Assembly: GCF_004364865.1 (NCBI RefSeq)
Contig: NZ_SOAU01000001.1
Coordinates: 3,256,001 to 3,320,000 of the forward strand
DNA from: Ilumatobacter fluminis
Lineage (GTDB): Bacteria > Actinomycetota > Acidimicrobiia > Acidimicrobiales > Ilumatobacteraceae
Length of the DNA: 64,000 nucleotides
Direction of reading: 5' to 3'
The notes under the pieces were generated by a model. That model saw nothing but the letters and a program-made list of their open reading frames with translations. It was not told the DNA's origin and did not search any database. The position numbers were made by a program, and so were the translations under genes. Shown here in pieces: positions 27,246 to 35,983 of the stretch. Numbering within the stretch: the stretch's first letter is position 1; the number at the start of each line of letters is the position of its first letter.

Positions 27246-28661
27246 ATGTTCGAGGCCGTCCTCGACACCGTGGTCGGCATGACCGACGCCGAGATCACCG
27301 AAGCGCTGCGTGCCAACGAACTCGCCGCCCGCTCCGCCGCTGCCGAACGAGCCGCCCTGATCGCCGTTGCCGAGAACCGCGGCATCTACCGCATCACCCA
27401 CCGATCGTCGGCCGGCTGGCTCCGAAGCGAACTCGACTGCGGTGACGGCACCATCGGCCGCGACCGAGCCCTCGCCCGCCTCCTCGACACCCACCCCACC
27501 ATCGGCGAGGCCCTCGCCGCCGGACGGTTCTCGACCGACCACGCCCTCCAGATCGGCCGCATCTTCCAGAACCCGCGCATCGCGAACCTGCTCGGCACGA
27601 TCGTCGACGTCCTCGTCGAACTCGCCGAACACCGTTCCTACGCCGAGTTCCGCGGCGACATCGACGCCCTGATCGAACAACTCGACACCGACGGCGCGTT
27701 CGCCGACCTCGCCGACGCCGTCGAATCACGCGACGCACGCGTCGTCGACCTCAACGGCGAAGTCGTCATCGAAGCCTCCGGCGGCGACCCGATCCAAGCC
27801 ACCCAACTCGTCGCGGTGTTCGAAGCATTCGTCGAAGCCGAATACCAACACGACCTCACCCAACGCCGCGCCGAACACCCCGACGACCCCGAACAATGGC
27901 CGCTGCCGCGCACCGCCGGCCAACGACGCTTCGACGCCCTCATCGCCATGGTCGCCGCCGCCGCCGCATCACCCGACGGACGCGCCCTGCCCGAACCGAC
28001 CGTCGCGATCATCATCGACGACCACTCCACCCACGAAGTCCTCACACACGCCGGCATCACCCTCCCATCCGGCGACATGATCGACGACCAACCAATCATC
28101 GCCGACCCCGACACCGGCGAACAGCTCGACGCCGCCATGAACGGCCTCGCCGAAGCACTCCTCGACGACCCCGAAGCCTTCCTCGAACGCCGCTGCGAAA
28201 CCTCCACCGGCTCGAAAATCCACCCGATGATCGCCCTCCGGGCCCTCCTCACCGGCCACGTCCGCCGAGTCGTCGTCGACTCCAACGGTCACGTCATCGA
28301 CTACGGCACCAAACAACGCCTCTTCACCGGACCCGCCCGACAAGCAGCACTCCTGCTCGCCAGCACATGCATCTACCCCGGCTGCCGACTACCCGCACGA
28401 ATGTGCCAGGTCGACCACAACGAACCGTGGTCGACCGGAGGCCCCACCGACCAAACCAACGCCGTGCCACTCTGCGGCGTCCACAACCGCATCAAACACC
28501 GTGACGGCCTCACCATCGTCCACGACGACCACGGCCGCCCCCACACCCAACGCCCTGACGGAACCATCATCCTCCCCGTCGGCGAACGCCCACCCGACAT
28601 CGCCCCCACCAACCCCATCGACACCATCCTCATCCACCTCCAACAACTCCCCGCCGCCTGA
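27246..28661 (+). CDS. DUF222 / HNH endonuclease domain protein (13E12 repeat family)
   Basis: A 471-residue protein with an N-terminal DUF222 region (residues about 20-330, with SSAGWLRSELDCGDGTI and LAAGRFSTDHALQIGRI) and a C-terminal HNH nuclease. The HNH region reads CIYPGCRLPARMCQVDHNEP, with His391 in the DHN motif, then NAVPLCGVHNRIKH. The family is expanded in actinobacteria, where it was named the 13E12 repeat in Mycobacterium tuberculosis; some members there are under LexA control. The role is unclear, perhaps DNA repair or a mobile-element link. The codon use at the end (many CCG/ACC-ending codons, few GTG) is slightly unlike its neighbours. Leaderless start after TACCAT. Confidence 0.88.
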   Translation: MFEAVLDTVVGMTDAEITEALRANELAARSAAAERAALIAVAENRGIYRITHRSSAGWLRSELDCGDGTIGRDRALARLLDTHPTIGEALAAGRFSTDHALQIGRIFQNPRIANLLGTIVDVLVELAEHRSYAEFRGDIDALIEQLDTDGAFADLADAVESRDARVVDLNGEVVIEASGGDPIQATQLVAVFEAFVEAEYQHDLTQRRAEHPDDPEQWPLPRTAGQRRFDALIAMVAAAAASPDGRALPEPTVAIIIDDHSTHEVLTHAGITLPSGDMIDDQPIIADPDTGEQLDAAMNGLAEALLDDPEAFLERRCETSTGSKIHPMIALRALLTGHVRRVVVDSNGHVIDYGTKQRLFTGPARQAALLLASTCIYPGCRLPARMCQVDHNEPWSTGGPTDQTNAVPLCGVHNRIKHRDGLTIVHDDHGRPHTQRPDGTIILPVGERPPDIAPTNPIDTILIHLQQLPAA

Positions 28662-28693
28662 CGCGAACGAGCGCGGTCGACGGGTGGGCTCGG

Positions 28694-29527
28694 TCAGTCG
28701 ACGCCGCCGTGGTCCGCGGTCGCGAAGAAGGTGCGAAGCGCGCGACTCAGGACAGCGCCGGGGACCGTGGCGTGGAACTCGTCGTCGATCTCGGCACTGA
28801 CCAGCGTGAGAGTCGGATCACTCCTCGAGGCGAGCTGGCGTACGAATCGGCGCATGTCGGCCACCATGTCGAGATGCGCCGACGGCGGTTTCGCGACGTG
28901 CCCCGTCGGGAGGTTCCGACCCTCGATGCGGCGACCGGCGTCGGTCTCGAGCGACCCGATGCCGAAGTACACCTCCGAGCGCAGGCCATCTCGTTCGCTC
29001 GCACTGCGTTCGATGTCGAAGATGGCCTCGCCGTCCCACCACAGCGACGGACTACTCACGATGTACCGATCGAAGGTGGTCGGTGCGGTGAGCAACGCGT
29101 ACGTTCCGAACAGTCCCCCGAGCGAGTGGCCGAAGTACGTGGTGTCGTCGGACGCGCCCGGGAACCGCTCGGACAACCACGGTCGCAGCTCGGTCGAGAT
29201 GAACTCGATGAAGGCGTCGGCACCACCCGAGGCGGCGGCTCGAGGGATCGGCGTCGGGGTGAGATCTCGGGTCCTGACGCTGATGGTGTCGACGATGGTC
29301 GCAGCGTCGGGGTACCCCACGCCCACGACGAGAAGTGATGGGACGAGCGCGGGGATCTGCATCATTCGAACCGTGTCGACCGTGAGCCCGAACAGGCCGT
29401 TCGCATCCGTCACCACGAGGACTCCGCGCGGCTCGGCGCCACAGTGGCCGACGAAGATGCGAAAGGTGTCCTCGACCGAATCGGACCAGAGGTCGTGGAC
29501 GTCGGTGCCTCCCAGTGCGTTCGCCAT
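28694..29527 (-). CDS. Esterase-family alpha/beta hydrolase (esterase D/IroE-like)
   Basis: A 277-residue protein of the putative-esterase (PF00756) family. It has the nucleophile elbow GHSLGGLFG (YFGHSLGGLFGTYALL), a preceding VVGVGYPDAATIVD, the RTRDLTPTP motif typical of siderophore and other esterases of the IroE/Fes type, and a late His in DDEFHATVPG. The substrate could be a siderophore lactone or another ester. ATG 29527 is preferred; an extension to 29596 would add a basic, non-conserved stretch. It converges on the DUF222 gene and diverges from the beta-lactamase-like gene. Confidence 0.8.
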   Translation of the reverse strand: MANALGGTDVHDLWSDSVEDTFRIFVGHCGAEPRGVLVVTDANGLFGLTVDTVRMMQIPALVPSLLVVGVGYPDAATIVDTISVRTRDLTPTPIPRAAASGGADAFIEFISTELRPWLSERFPGASDDTTYFGHSLGGLFGTYALLTAPTTFDRYIVSSPSLWWDGEAIFDIERSASERDGLRSEVYFGIGSLETDAGRRIEGRNLPTGHVAKPPSAHLDMVADMRRFVRQLASRSDPTLTLVSAEIDDEFHATVPGAVLSRALRTFFATADHGGVD

Positions 29528-29604
29528 TCGTCCAGTCTTGTCGGTGTGTCCCTGTCCGCGTCGACGATCCGTCGCTCCCCTCGTCGATGCAGCCATCTGC
29601 TCGT

Positions 29605-29610
29605 TAGGTT
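29605..29610 (+). promoter_or_regulatory. -10 box of leaderless beta-lactamase-like gene
   Basis: TAGGTT ends 6 nt before ATG 29617, implying a leaderless mRNA. No ribosome-binding sequence is present between box and start. Confidence 0.5.
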
Positions 29611-29616
29611 CCGGCC

Positions 29617-30753
29617 ATGACCGATCTCCATGGCACCATCGACGACCGCTTCGAGCCGCTCGCCCGCATCCTGCACCAGCAGCTCGAGAACGGGTACGAC
29701 CTGGGCGCGTCGCTGGCCGTGGCCGTCGACGGCGAGGTCGTCACCGACTGCTGGGGCGGCTGGGCCGACGAGGCGAAGACGCAGCCGTGGGAGTCGGACA
29801 CCATCACCAACGTGTGGTCGACGACCAAGACAATGACGGCGCTGTCGGCACTCCTGCTCATCGATCGCGGACAGCTCGACCCGAACGAGAAGGTGGCGGC
29901 CTACTGGCCGGAGTTCGGTTCGAACGGCAAGGGCGACATCGAGGTGCGGCACCTGATGAGCCACACCAGCGGCGTGTCGGCATGGGCCCAGCCGGTCACG
30001 CCCGACGACATCCTCGACGACGACAAGGCGACCGAGATGTTGGCGGCCCAGGCGCCGTGGTGGAAAGCAGGCACCGCCTCGGGCTACCACGCCCTCAACC
30101 AGGGCCATCTGGTCGGCGAGGTCATCCGCCGAGTCGACGGTCGTGGCCTCAAGCAGTTCTTCGCCGACGAGATCGCCGGCCCGCTCGGCGCCGACTTCAC
30201 GATCGGGTCACCCGAGAGCAACTGGGGTCGCATCAGCAACGTCGTCCCGCCGCCGCCCCTCCCGATGCCGGAAGAGATCGACATGGAGAGCGTCATGATC
30301 AAGACGTTCACCGGTCCGGCGCCGGAGGCGTCGATCGCCCATACCGAGGGCTGGCGCAATGCCACGATCGGCGCCGCCAACGGCCACGGCAACGCCCGCT
30401 CCGTGGCGACGATCCAGTCGGCGGTGTCGAACGGCGGCGCGGCCGGCGGCACGCAACTGCTGTCGGCCGACACGATCGAGCGGATCTTCGACGTGCAGTC
30501 GTCGGGCGTCGACCTCGTGCTCGGCATGCCCGTGTGCTTCGGCCTCGGCTACGCCATCGCCAATCCCGACGACGCGGCGGGCATCACGAGCGGCCGGGTG
30601 TGTTACTGGGGCGGCTGGGGCGGATCGATCGTCGTCAACGATCTCGACAACCGCGTCACCATGGCGTACATGATGAACCGGATGCAGGCCGGCCTGGTCG
30701 GCAACGAGACCAGCTTCGCGCTGCTCACCGAGCTCCGGTCGATCCTCGCCTGA
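29617..30753 (+). CDS. Beta-lactamase-related serine hydrolase (esterase/class C-like)
   Basis: A 378-residue member of the beta-lactamase/transpeptidase-like PF00144 family. The SxxK motif is Ser68-Thr-Thr-Lys71 (NVWSTTKTMTALSALLL), and the Tyr157 of the YxN-like motif lies in SGYHALNQGHL. The HTSGVSAWAQ segment is typical of EstB-like esterases. The third box is degenerate (VCYWGGWGGSIVVND). Members are carboxylesterases, D-amino-acid peptidases or lactonases more often than true beta-lactamases. No signal peptide is visible, which argues against a resistance role. Confidence 0.85.
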   Translation: MTDLHGTIDDRFEPLARILHQQLENGYDLGASLAVAVDGEVVTDCWGGWADEAKTQPWESDTITNVWSTTKTMTALSALLLIDRGQLDPNEKVAAYWPEFGSNGKGDIEVRHLMSHTSGVSAWAQPVTPDDILDDDKATEMLAAQAPWWKAGTASGYHALNQGHLVGEVIRRVDGRGLKQFFADEIAGPLGADFTIGSPESNWGRISNVVPPPPLPMPEEIDMESVMIKTFTGPAPEASIAHTEGWRNATIGAANGHGNARSVATIQSAVSNGGAAGGTQLLSADTIERIFDVQSSGVDLVLGMPVCFGLGYAIANPDDAAGITSGRVCYWGGWGGSIVVNDLDNRVTMAYMMNRMQAGLVGNETSFALLTELRSILA

Positions 30754-30795
30754 CGACGAGCGCCGGAGAGGACGGCAGGTAGCCTCTCGCGCGTC

Positions 30796-32487
<1,692 letters not shown>

Positions 32488-32491
32488 GCCT

Positions 32492-33124
32492 GTGCCCGAC
32501 CTCGCGCTGCGCCACTGGATCTACGACGCCCTGGCGACGAGGGGGCGGGCACCGTCGAAGCACGAGGTTGCCGACCGTGTCGGTGGCGAGGCAGCAGCGA
32601 CCACCGCACTCGCCGACCTGCAGGACGCGCACATGGTCGTGCTCGGAGCCGACGGCGACATCACGATGGCACTGCCGTTCGCCAACCGCCCGACCGGGCA
32701 CGTCGTCGTCGGTGACGAGATGTCGTGGTGGGCCAACTGTGCCTGGGACGCGCTCGCGATCCCGGCGGCGATCGGCTGCGACGCCACGATCGAGGCCGAC
32801 TGGCTCGACACCGGTCGACCGGTCGACCTCGCAGTACGCGACGGTGACCTCGTCGGCGACACCGAAGGCTTCGTCCACTTCCACGTGCCGGCCCGCCGCT
32901 GGTGGGACGACATCGAGGAGACTTGACGCACCATCCGGTTCCTCCGGTCGGAGGACGCAGCGCCCGAACTCGGAGCGAGCGTGCCGATTCCGTCGATGTG
33001 GTCGATGACGCAACAGTGGTACGGCGACCGGCTCGACCCTGCGTGGCGACCGGCCGACGTCGCCCGTCTCCAGACGCTCCTCACCGACGCCGGCCTCACC
33101 TCGTCGTTCTGGCGGCTGACCTGA
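32492..33124 (+). CDS. MerB-family (organomercurial lyase) protein with in-frame TGA, probable selenoprotein
   Basis: A 210-residue reading frame from GTG 32492 to TGA 33122-33124, interrupted once by TGA at 32924-32926 (codon 145). Residues 1-60 form the winged-helix-like N-terminal region of the MerB/alkylmercury-lyase family. NCAWDALAIPAAIG matches the MerB Cys96-x-x-Asp99 motif (Cys83, Asp86 here). Codon 145, in EET-[TGA]-RTIRFLRS, aligns with the catalytic Cys159 of MerB (SFC-CHVHFFAS), and Cys83-to-145 spacing (62) fits MerB (63). The frame after the TGA is clearly coding (QQWYGDRLDPAWRP, LLTDAGLTSSFWRL) and carries the usual C-terminus of actinobacterial MerB-like proteins. A hairpin resembling a bacterial SECIS follows. 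I infer selenocysteine at residue 145. Alternatives are a C-to-A point mutation or sequencing error in a Cys codon, giving a 144-residue truncated protein. MerB cleaves C-Hg bonds; the substrate here is unproven. Confidence 0.75.
32940..32955 (+). promoter_or_regulatory. Candidate bacterial SECIS hairpin downstream of the in-frame TGA
   Basis: TCCTCC (32940-32945), loop GGTC (32946-32949) and GGAGGA (32950-32955) form a perfect 6-bp stem with a 4-nt loop. The loop starts 19 nt after the TGA (32924-32926). The E. coli fdhF SECIS has the same GGUC apical loop, 18 nt after its UGA. T39 of this block (32939) could be a bulged U if G32938 pairs with C32956, as in fdhF. A competing CCGG/CCGG stem at 32935-32947 is weaker. 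Confidence 0.65.
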
Positions 33125-33135
33125 CCAAGACGACC

Positions 33136-33141
33136 TAGCAT
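33136..33141 (+). promoter_or_regulatory. -10 box of leaderless MmcQ/YjbR gene
   Basis: TAGCAT ends 6 nt before ATG 33148. It lies 11 bp after the second stop of the MerB-like frame, so the MmcQ gene can be transcribed on its own. Confidence 0.5.
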
Positions 33142-33147
33142 CGCCCC

Positions 33148-33486
33148 ATGACGACGGGCGACCACCTGGTCGAACGAGTGCGGACGATCTGTGCCGAGTT
33201 GTCCGGCACGACCGAGAAGATGAGCCACGGGGCTCCCTCGTTCTTCGCCGGCAAGCAGTACGCGGCGGTGCGGCCCGACGGCCATCACGACCGCACCGCG
33301 CCGCACCTCGTGTGCGCCGCACCACCCGGCGTGCAGCAGGAACTCGTCGACGACGACCCCGAACGCTTCTTCGTTCCGCCGTACGTCGGTGGTCGCGGCT
33401 GGATCGGCGTGTTGCTCACCGGCGACGTCGACTGGGACGAGATCGCCCAGATCCTGGGCGAAGCCCACTCGACCGTCACAGCTTGA
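33148..33486 (+). CDS. MmcQ/YjbR family protein
   Basis: A 112-residue protein of the MmcQ/YjbR family (PF04237), about the usual size. The family pattern is LSGTTEKMSHGAPSFFAGKQ near the N-terminus, then a conserved VPPYVGGRGWIGVLL and the terminal helix DEIAQILGEAH. Structures of relatives show a CyaY-like double-wing fold, and DNA binding has been suggested, but the cellular role is unknown. It follows the MerB-like gene with 23 bp between and may share its transcript as well as having its own promoter. Confidence 0.85.
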   Translation: MTTGDHLVERVRTICAELSGTTEKMSHGAPSFFAGKQYAAVRPDGHHDRTAPHLVCAAPPGVQQELVDDDPERFFVPPYVGGRGWIGVLLTGDVDWDEIAQILGEAHSTVTA

Positions 33487-33738
33487 GCGGTTCTTGATCT
33501 TTCCCCGAACCTCCCTGAGGGAAGGCGCGCTCGAATGGTCCGCACAACACCCCACGAGCCCGGTTGACGCCTCCCTTTCCCCTCCGCTGTTCGCTGACCA
33601 CAAGCGACGCCAGTCACCCGCCGAGCACGTGGGGTGTTGTCGCGTCCGCTCGTCGGCACCCGTCTTGCCCAGATCCTGAACAGAACCCGACCGTGACCAC
33701 GGATGTGACCGCTCGGATGGTGGCCGAAAGGTCAGGAC
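33487..33738. other. 252-bp non-coding region with an inverted repeat before the LPXTG gene
   Basis: No convincing gene is seen. It contains a 13-bp perfect inverted repeat, ACAACACCCCACG at 33544-33556 and its complement at 33628-33640, 71 nt apart. A smaller CCTCCCTGAGGGAAGG hairpin lies at about 33510-33525, just past the MmcQ stop, and may terminate that gene. A ribosome site AAAGG lies upstream of ATG 33739. Confidence 0.6.
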
Positions 33739-35301
33739 ATGAGCATTCGAATCCCCACGGTGCTCGGCGCCGCAGCGCTGGCAGCCATCACCATCATCAC
33801 GACGACGGGCAACACCTCGCTCTCGGCGGCCGGCATCAACCCGGTCGACCCGGCCCTCGGCTTCAACCTCTTCGTGGAGAACGACGCCGAACTGAACCGC
33901 AACGAATCCGAAGGTGCGGTCGCCATCGGCGGTGACCTGACGATGAACGGCAACTACCGCTCGCAGTTCATCGGCACCGGTCCGACCGTCGGCACGGTCT
34001 CCGACGTCGGTCTCGTGGTCGGCGGCATCGTCGACCTGGCGTCGAGCGCAGGCGTCATGGAGGTGCAGTCCGGTTCCGCTGCGATCGTGGGCGACACCTC
34101 CAACGGCGAACTCGTCCTCAATGGCGGCACCAACCACTTCGTCTCGCCGGGCGGCGACTCGGGCTCGTTACCCCAACTCCGCTTCAACGGTGCCGGCACC
34201 CTGATCGAAAACGCGCCGATCAACTTCACCGGTGCGTTCACCACCCTCCGCGCCTCCTCCACGGCGATGTCGTCATTGTCGAGCGACACCTGCGCCACCG
34301 TGGCCGAGGTGCTGCTGCGCGACCAGAACAACCAGGGGCCGTGGCCCGGCTTCGGTAGCGGCAATCTCGACCTGACGCCTGGTGTCACCAACGTCTTGAA
34401 CATCGACCTGGCGACGATCGCCGCGCTCACCTCGGTCAACAACGAATCGCCGAACAGTTCGACGCCGCTGGTCATCAATGTGACGGACCCCGGCGCGATC
34501 GTCTTCACCCCGCCGACGTGGGCAGCCACCCAGAACGCCGCGTCGTACGTGTTGTGGAACTTTCCGAACGCGACCGAGATCGTCGTCACGAGTGGGAACA
34601 CGATCTGGGGCACCGTGTTCGCCCCGTTCGCCCGCTTCGTCGACAACGGGTCGGGCAACACCGAGGGCAACGTCATCGCCGCTTCCGCAGTGATGGGTGT
34701 CGCGCCCGGCGGCGACGCCGGCGAGATCCACAACGGCCACCTGTTCCAGGGCACCATCGACTGCATCGACACCCCGGCGACGACGACCACCACGACCACC
34801 GTCGCACCCACCACCACGACCACCACCACGGTCGCACCCACCACCACGACCACCACCCCCACCACGGTCGCACCCACCACGACGACCACCACCACCACCA
34901 CGGTCGCACCCACCACCACGACCACGGTCGCGCCCACCACCACCGCAGCGCCCACCACCACGACCACGGTTGCGCCCACCACCACCGCAGCGCCCACCAC
35001 CACGACCACCACCACGACCACCCCCACGACCACCCCCACGACCACGGTCGCACCCACCACCACCGCACCGACCAGCGTGGTTCGTCCGACGACGACGGTC
35101 GACCCGACGTTCGGCCAGTCGCCGCAGGTGCCAGGGGGCGACGAGGGCTTGATCGTCGAGCAGCCCACGACCTTCGTGACGCCGACGCCTGCGACGCTGC
35201 CGAGCACCGGTTCGTCGGCCGGCGAGAGCGTTCGACTGGCGATCGTGCTCGTCGCCGTCGGCGCCATGGCACTGATCGTCAGCCGACGACGCAACGCCTG
35301 A
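33739..35301 (+). CDS. Choice-of-anchor A surface protein with LPXTG sorting signal
   Basis: A 520-residue exported protein. A signal peptide (residues about 1-30, hydrophobic VLGAAALAAITIITTTG) is followed by a choice-of-anchor-A domain (about 35-345): GFNLFVENDAELNRNESEGAVAI, VVGGIVDL, ending with TIWGTVFAPFARFVD, EGNVIAAS and NGHLFQG. This domain occurs in surface adhesins of Gram-positive bacteria and resembles collagen-binding BcpA parts. A Thr/Pro-rich stalk (about 350-450) follows. A cell-wall sorting signal ends the protein: LPSTG at residue 487, a hydrophobic span (LAIVLVAVGAMALIV) and an SRRRNA tail. A sortase should anchor it to peptidoglycan. AAAGG precedes the ATG. Confidence 0.88.
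   Translation: MSIRIPTVLGAAALAAITIITTTGNTSLSAAGINPVDPALGFNLFVENDAELNRNESEGAVAIGGDLTMNGNYRSQFIGTGPTVGTVSDVGLVVGGIVDLASSAGVMEVQSGSAAIVGDTSNGELVLNGGTNHFVSPGGDSGSLPQLRFNGAGTLIENAPINFTGAFTTLRASSTAMSSLSSDTCATVAEVLLRDQNNQGPWPGFGSGNLDLTPGVTNVLNIDLATIAALTSVNNESPNSSTPLVINVTDPGAIVFTPPTWAATQNAASYVLWNFPNATEIVVTSGNTIWGTVFAPFARFVDNGSGNTEGNVIAASAVMGVAPGGDAGEIHNGHLFQGTIDCIDTPATTTTTTTVAPTTTTTTTVAPTTTTTTPTTVAPTTTTTTTTTVAPTTTTTVAPTTTAAPTTTTTVAPTTTAAPTTTTTTTTTPTTTPTTTVAPTTTAPTSVVRPTTTVDPTFGQSPQVPGGDEGLIVEQPTTFVTPTPATLPSTGSSAGESVRLAIVLVAVGAMALIVSRRRNA
34793..35079 (+). repeat. Low-complexity ACC-rich stalk repeat of the LPXTG protein
   Basis: Nearly pure ACC/ACG/CCC/GTC/GCA codons encode runs of Thr with APTTTT and VAPTTT units. 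Imperfect copies of a 15-30 bp unit (cccaccaccacgaccacc) recur. It is in frame throughout, so it is a coding stalk and not an array of another kind. Length variation by slippage is likely. Confidence 0.9.
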
Positions 35302-35317
35302 CGGACATCGACCCCGG

Positions 35318-35983
35318 TCAGGTGCGCCGGTAGAGCAGATCGGTCGCCGTGCGGCCGGCCGCGAGCCCTTTGCGCTCGTAGCGGGTGACCGGGCGCCAGT
35401 CGGGACGGTCGATGACGCCGCCGGTCAGATCCGGGTGGTCATCGCACACCCGCAACGCCTGGGCGGCGTAGTCGTCGATGTCCGTGGCGATGTGCACGAA
35501 GCCGCCCGGCGCGAGCAGCGCCACGAACCGGTCGACGTTGCGTTCGCTCGCCATCCGACGGTGACGATGGCGTGCCTTCGGCCACGGATCGGGAAAGTAG
35601 ATCCTGATGCCCGCCAGTGACTCGGGCGCCACGCGGTCGAGGAAGCCGAGCGCGTCGCCGTGCAGGAGGCGGACGTTGTCGAGGCCCATCGTCTCGATGC
35701 GGGCGAGGGTCGATGCGATACCGGGCGTGTGGACGTCACACCCGACGACGTCCACGTCGGGCTCGTTCGCCGCCATGGCCGTGAGCGTGTCGCCGAAGCC
35801 GATCCCGATGTCGACGACGAGCGGTGCCTCGCGACCGAACACGGCGACGGGGTCGAACCCCTCCCCCGCCTCGTCGACGCACCAGATCGGCGTCAACCGC
35901 TCCATCAACGCCGCTCGTTCGGTCGAGAGCGGGCGACGGCGTGGCTTGAAGGTCCGCACCGGCGGTCGGACGGGCTCCGGCAT
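35318..35983 (-). CDS. trmB: tRNA (guanine-N7-)-methyltransferase
   Basis: A 221-residue TrmB, which makes m7G46 in the tRNA variable loop using SAM. Motif I is VVDIGIGFGDTLTAMA; the GCDVHTPGIAS segment follows, and the highly diagnostic IRIYFPDPWPKARHRHRR and TDIDDYAAQAL complete the match. The glycine-rich motif IGIGFG differs slightly from the usual IGxGxG. ATG 35983 overlaps the stop of the 2OG oxygenase gene (ATGA), so it is the last gene of the panB-oxygenase-trmB unit. It converges on the LPXTG gene with a 16-bp gap. A long in-frame extension upstream is not coding. Confidence 0.93.
   Translation of the reverse strand: MPEPVRPPVRTFKPRRRPLSTERAALMERLTPIWCVDEAGEGFDPVAVFGREAPLVVDIGIGFGDTLTAMAANEPDVDVVGCDVHTPGIASTLARIETMGLDNVRLLHGDALGFLDRVAPESLAGIRIYFPDPWPKARHRHRRMASERNVDRFVALLAPGGFVHIATDIDDYAAQALRVCDDHPDLTGGVIDRPDWRPVTRYERKGLAAGRTATDLLYRRT

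Noticed and set aside
32880-33124. Frameshift or separate short gene downstream of the MerB-like stop
   Set aside because: The codons after TGA 32924-32926 continue in the same frame without insertion or deletion, and no start codon with a ribosome site begins there. A readthrough or a point-mutated Cys codon explains the data better.
34793-35079. CRISPR-like or non-coding repeat array
   Set aside because: The repeats are in frame and code for the Thr/Pro stalk of a surface protein; there are no spacers.
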